Assembly (NCBI GenBank): GCA_024640185.1
Contig: JAHEFN010000095.1
Location: forward strand, 1-7,924
Direction of reading: 5' to 3'
DNA length: 7,924 bases
DNA from: Gemmatimonadota bacterium
Lineage (GTDB): Bacteria; Gemmatimonadota; Gemmatimonadetes; Gemmatimonadales; GWC2-71-9
In this document: positions 6,652-7,924 of the stretch, one piece after another
Layout of the letters: each line of letters opens with the position of its first letter
How positions within the stretch are numbered: the first letter of the stretch is position 1
Program-made: the position numbers and the translations under genes
The notes under the pieces: generated by a model
Told to the model about the DNA's origin: nothing
The model's database searches: none
Seen by the model: only the letters and a program-made list of their open reading frames with translations

Positions 6652-7022
6652 CAGCGCAGCCCCACCGCACGGGAACCGGCCTCGGCAACCAGGGCAGCCA
6701 CCTCGTCGACATCGCCCTCGGCGTGAAAGACGAACTCCAGCAACATCGCGAGGTTGACGCCGGTCACCAACCGAACCGATGGTGCGGCCTGGAGGCGCCG
6801 CATGGCGGCAAAGAGGCACGAGCCGCTCGGCATGTCGATGAACACGATCGCGGGCCCCTCACCGACCGCCGTCGTGAGCCGCTCCTCGAGCGTGCCCCGA
6901 TCACAGTCGGTGTTGCTGACCGCGATCAGCGTCTGCGCCTCGCCCGCGATCCGTGTCACGGCATCGATCAGCGCGGCGGCAAGGTCGCCATGTCCCACGA
7001 CCACACCCTGGATGGTGCTCAT
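6651..7022 (-). CDS. PTS mannose/fructose/sorbose-family EIIA phosphotransfer subunit
   Basis: Cytoplasmic subunit receiving phosphate from HPr and passing it to EIIB. The 123-residue protein matches the EIIA-Man domain in length and layout: strand and active-site GVVVGHGDLA (6-15) with likely phosphorylated His11, then VFIDMPSGSCLFAAMRRL (60-77), then LVTGVNLAMLLEFVF (85-99). The second motif usually reads D-(M/T)-x-GGSP; here it is DMPSGSC, so the GGSP turn is altered and a cysteine replaces the proline. The ATG overlaps the hprK stop by four bases (ATGA). Position next to hprK recalls proteobacterial clusters where a lone regulatory EIIA-Man follows hprK, but here EIIB, EIIC and EIID follow directly, which supports a role in transport. 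A regulatory role as well cannot be excluded. Confidence 0.94.
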   Translation of the reverse strand: MSTIQGVVVGHGDLAAALIDAVTRIAGEAQTLIAVSNTDCDRGTLEERLTTAVGEGPAIVFIDMPSGSCLFAAMRRLQAAPSVRLVTGVNLAMLLEFVFHAEGDVDEVAALVAEAGSRAVGLR

Positions 7023-7924
7023 TCGTAGTCGTCCCTGAGGTATTCTCGCACACCGCGCTGTCGGCGCATCTTGCGAATCAGTCGTTCGTTGAAGGCGGTC
7101 GCCACGTCCACGCCACTGTAACGGAGCAGGTGCATCATCGCGACCACCTCGGCCACCACCGTGATGTTCTTTCCCGGGTTCAACGGGACGATCATCTCGG
7201 GGGTGGGGACGTCGAGGATCGAATGGGTGTCGCGCTGCAGCCCGGTCCGATCGGCCCCCTTGGCGGTCTCCCAATCCTGGAGTCGCACCACCACTTCGAT
7301 GCGCTTCTGTTGTCGCACGGCGCGGACCCCGAAGAGGGCCGGCACATCGACCAGTCCGATGCCACGGATCTCCATGTGGTGTCCCGCCAGCTCGTGTCCC
7401 TGCCCGATCAACACCCCCCCCGCCCGCCGGGTCACCTTGACGACGTCGTCGGCCACCAGCCGATGCCCCCGTTCCACCAGGTCGAGCACGCACTCGCTCT
7501 TGCCGATGCCGGATCGCCCGACGAAGAGGAGCCCGACGCCGTAGACATCGGCGAGTGAGCCATGGAGCGTCGTCCGGGGCGCGAAGGCCTCCTCCAGGAT
7601 CGGCTTGATCTGGCCATAGAACTCGGCGGTCGAGAGCGCGGTGCGCAGGACCGGCACCAATCGCTCGCGTGCCAGCGCCAGCATCGGCTCGGGCACCTCG
7701 AGTCCCTTGGTGATGAAGACGACCGGGAGGTCGAACTGAAAGAAACCCGCCAGGGTGTCGCGCCGCACCGACTCCTCAAGGGAGGTGAGGTAGGTGATCT
7801 CGGTCTCGCCGAAGACGTGCAGGCGATTGGCGTTGAAGCGGGCAATGTGACCAGCGAGGGCGAGCCCGGGCGAGGCGATGTCGGCATCGGGCACCAGGCC
7901 GTCGAGACCGAGGTCGCCGGTCAG
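7019..7924 (-). CDS. hprK: HPr kinase/phosphorylase (5' end outside window)
   Basis: Bifunctional enzyme that phosphorylates HPr on Ser46 using ATP or pyrophosphate and removes that phosphate. The reading frame is open to the window edge; 301 codons are visible and the family is usually 300 to 330 residues, so only the first few codons are likely missing. Counting from the first visible codon, motifs are SPGLALAGH (18-26), a conserved HG pair (His121), Walker A GRSGIGKSE (136-144), HRLVADD (154-160), and the HPrK/P signature EIRGIGLVDV (185-194), followed by PGKNITVVAEVVAMM (250-264). These cover the N-terminal domain and the P-loop kinase domain. An internal GTG at 7894 is too far into the conserved N-terminal domain to be the true start. 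The stop overlaps the EIIA ATG. A run of eight G residues occurs on the coding strand at 7414-7421. Confidence 0.96.
   Translation of the reverse strand: MTGDLGLDGLVPDADIASPGLALAGHIARFNANRLHVFGETEITYLTSLEESVRRDTLAGFFQFDLPVVFITKGLEVPEPMLALARERLVPVLRTALSTAEFYGQIKPILEEAFAPRTTLHGSLADVYGVGLLFVGRSGIGKSECVLDLVERGHRLVADDVVKVTRRAGGVLIGQGHELAGHHMEIRGIGLVDVPALFGVRAVRQQKRIEVVVRLQDWETAKGADRTGLQRDTHSILDVPTPEMIVPLNPGKNITVVAEVVAMMHLLRYSGVDVATAFNERLIRKMRRQRGVREYLRDDYE
7414..7421 (-). repeat. Eight-base poly-G tract within hprK
   Basis: The coding strand has eight G residues in a row (C on the plus strand), encoding Ala-Gly-Gly-Val between the Walker A region and the HPrK/P signature. It is the longest homopolymer I noticed in the window. 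A one-base slip would shift the frame of hprK upstream of its signature motif. In a genome of this GC content it may be chance. Confidence 0.5.

Noticed and set aside
6652..6819. N-terminal extension of EIIB starting at 6819
   Set aside because: The extra 56 residues are Arg/Gly/Pro-rich sequence read out of frame within EIIA. The family start is at the Met just before the CRVDDRLVHGQ motif, and it overlaps the EIIA stop in a TGATG.
7019..7894. hprK starting at the GTG at 7894
   Set aside because: In-frame codons upstream to the window edge read LTGDLGLDGL, which fits the N-terminal HprK domain, so the true start is outside the window.

Overview
The window is a single, densely packed, GC-rich block in which every supported gene lies on the minus strand, so transcription runs from high to low coordinates. 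In transcription order it reads: hprK (5' end outside the window), four separate subunits of a mannose-family phosphotransferase permease (EIIA, EIIB, EIIC, EIID), ptsH (HPr), ptsI (enzyme I), metK (S-adenosylmethionine synthetase), ahcY (S-adenosylhomocysteine hydrolase), and the first 24 codons of a bifunctional-nuclease-domain (DUF151/BFN) gene. No RNA gene, insertion sequence, CRISPR array or intergenic stretch longer than 26 bases was seen.

The window splits into two functional halves. From 7924 down to 2699 is a self-contained PTS. Enzyme I takes phosphate from PEP and passes it to His15 of HPr, then to EIIA and EIIB, while EIIC and EIID form the membrane channel. HPr also carries the regulatory Ser46 site, and HPr kinase/phosphorylase, its modifying enzyme, is the first visible gene of the cluster. 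All six junctions in this half overlap by 1 to 4 bases (GTGA, ATGA or TGATG), which suggests translational coupling. From 2698 down to 1 the genes no longer overlap (gaps of 26, 9 and 4 bases) and belong to the activated methyl cycle: metK makes SAM and ahcY removes the SAH left after methyl transfer. A GC-rich hairpin lies at the end of ptsI, just before this switch.

The likely source is a Gram-negative bacterium outside the well-studied model groups. The combination of hprK, a mannose-type PTS, metK, ahcY and a BFN gene, the GC content and the form of SahH suggest Gemmatimonadota or a related environmental lineage. This is inference from general resemblance, not a search result. No sugar catabolic enzyme or dedicated transcription factor is visible, so the transported substrate cannot be named. 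The parts worth a second look are the PTS-to-methyl-cycle linkage, an extra segment of about 23 residues in SahH, an atypical motif in EIIA, the shortened EIIC and EIID, and the extended, hairpin-bearing end of ptsI.
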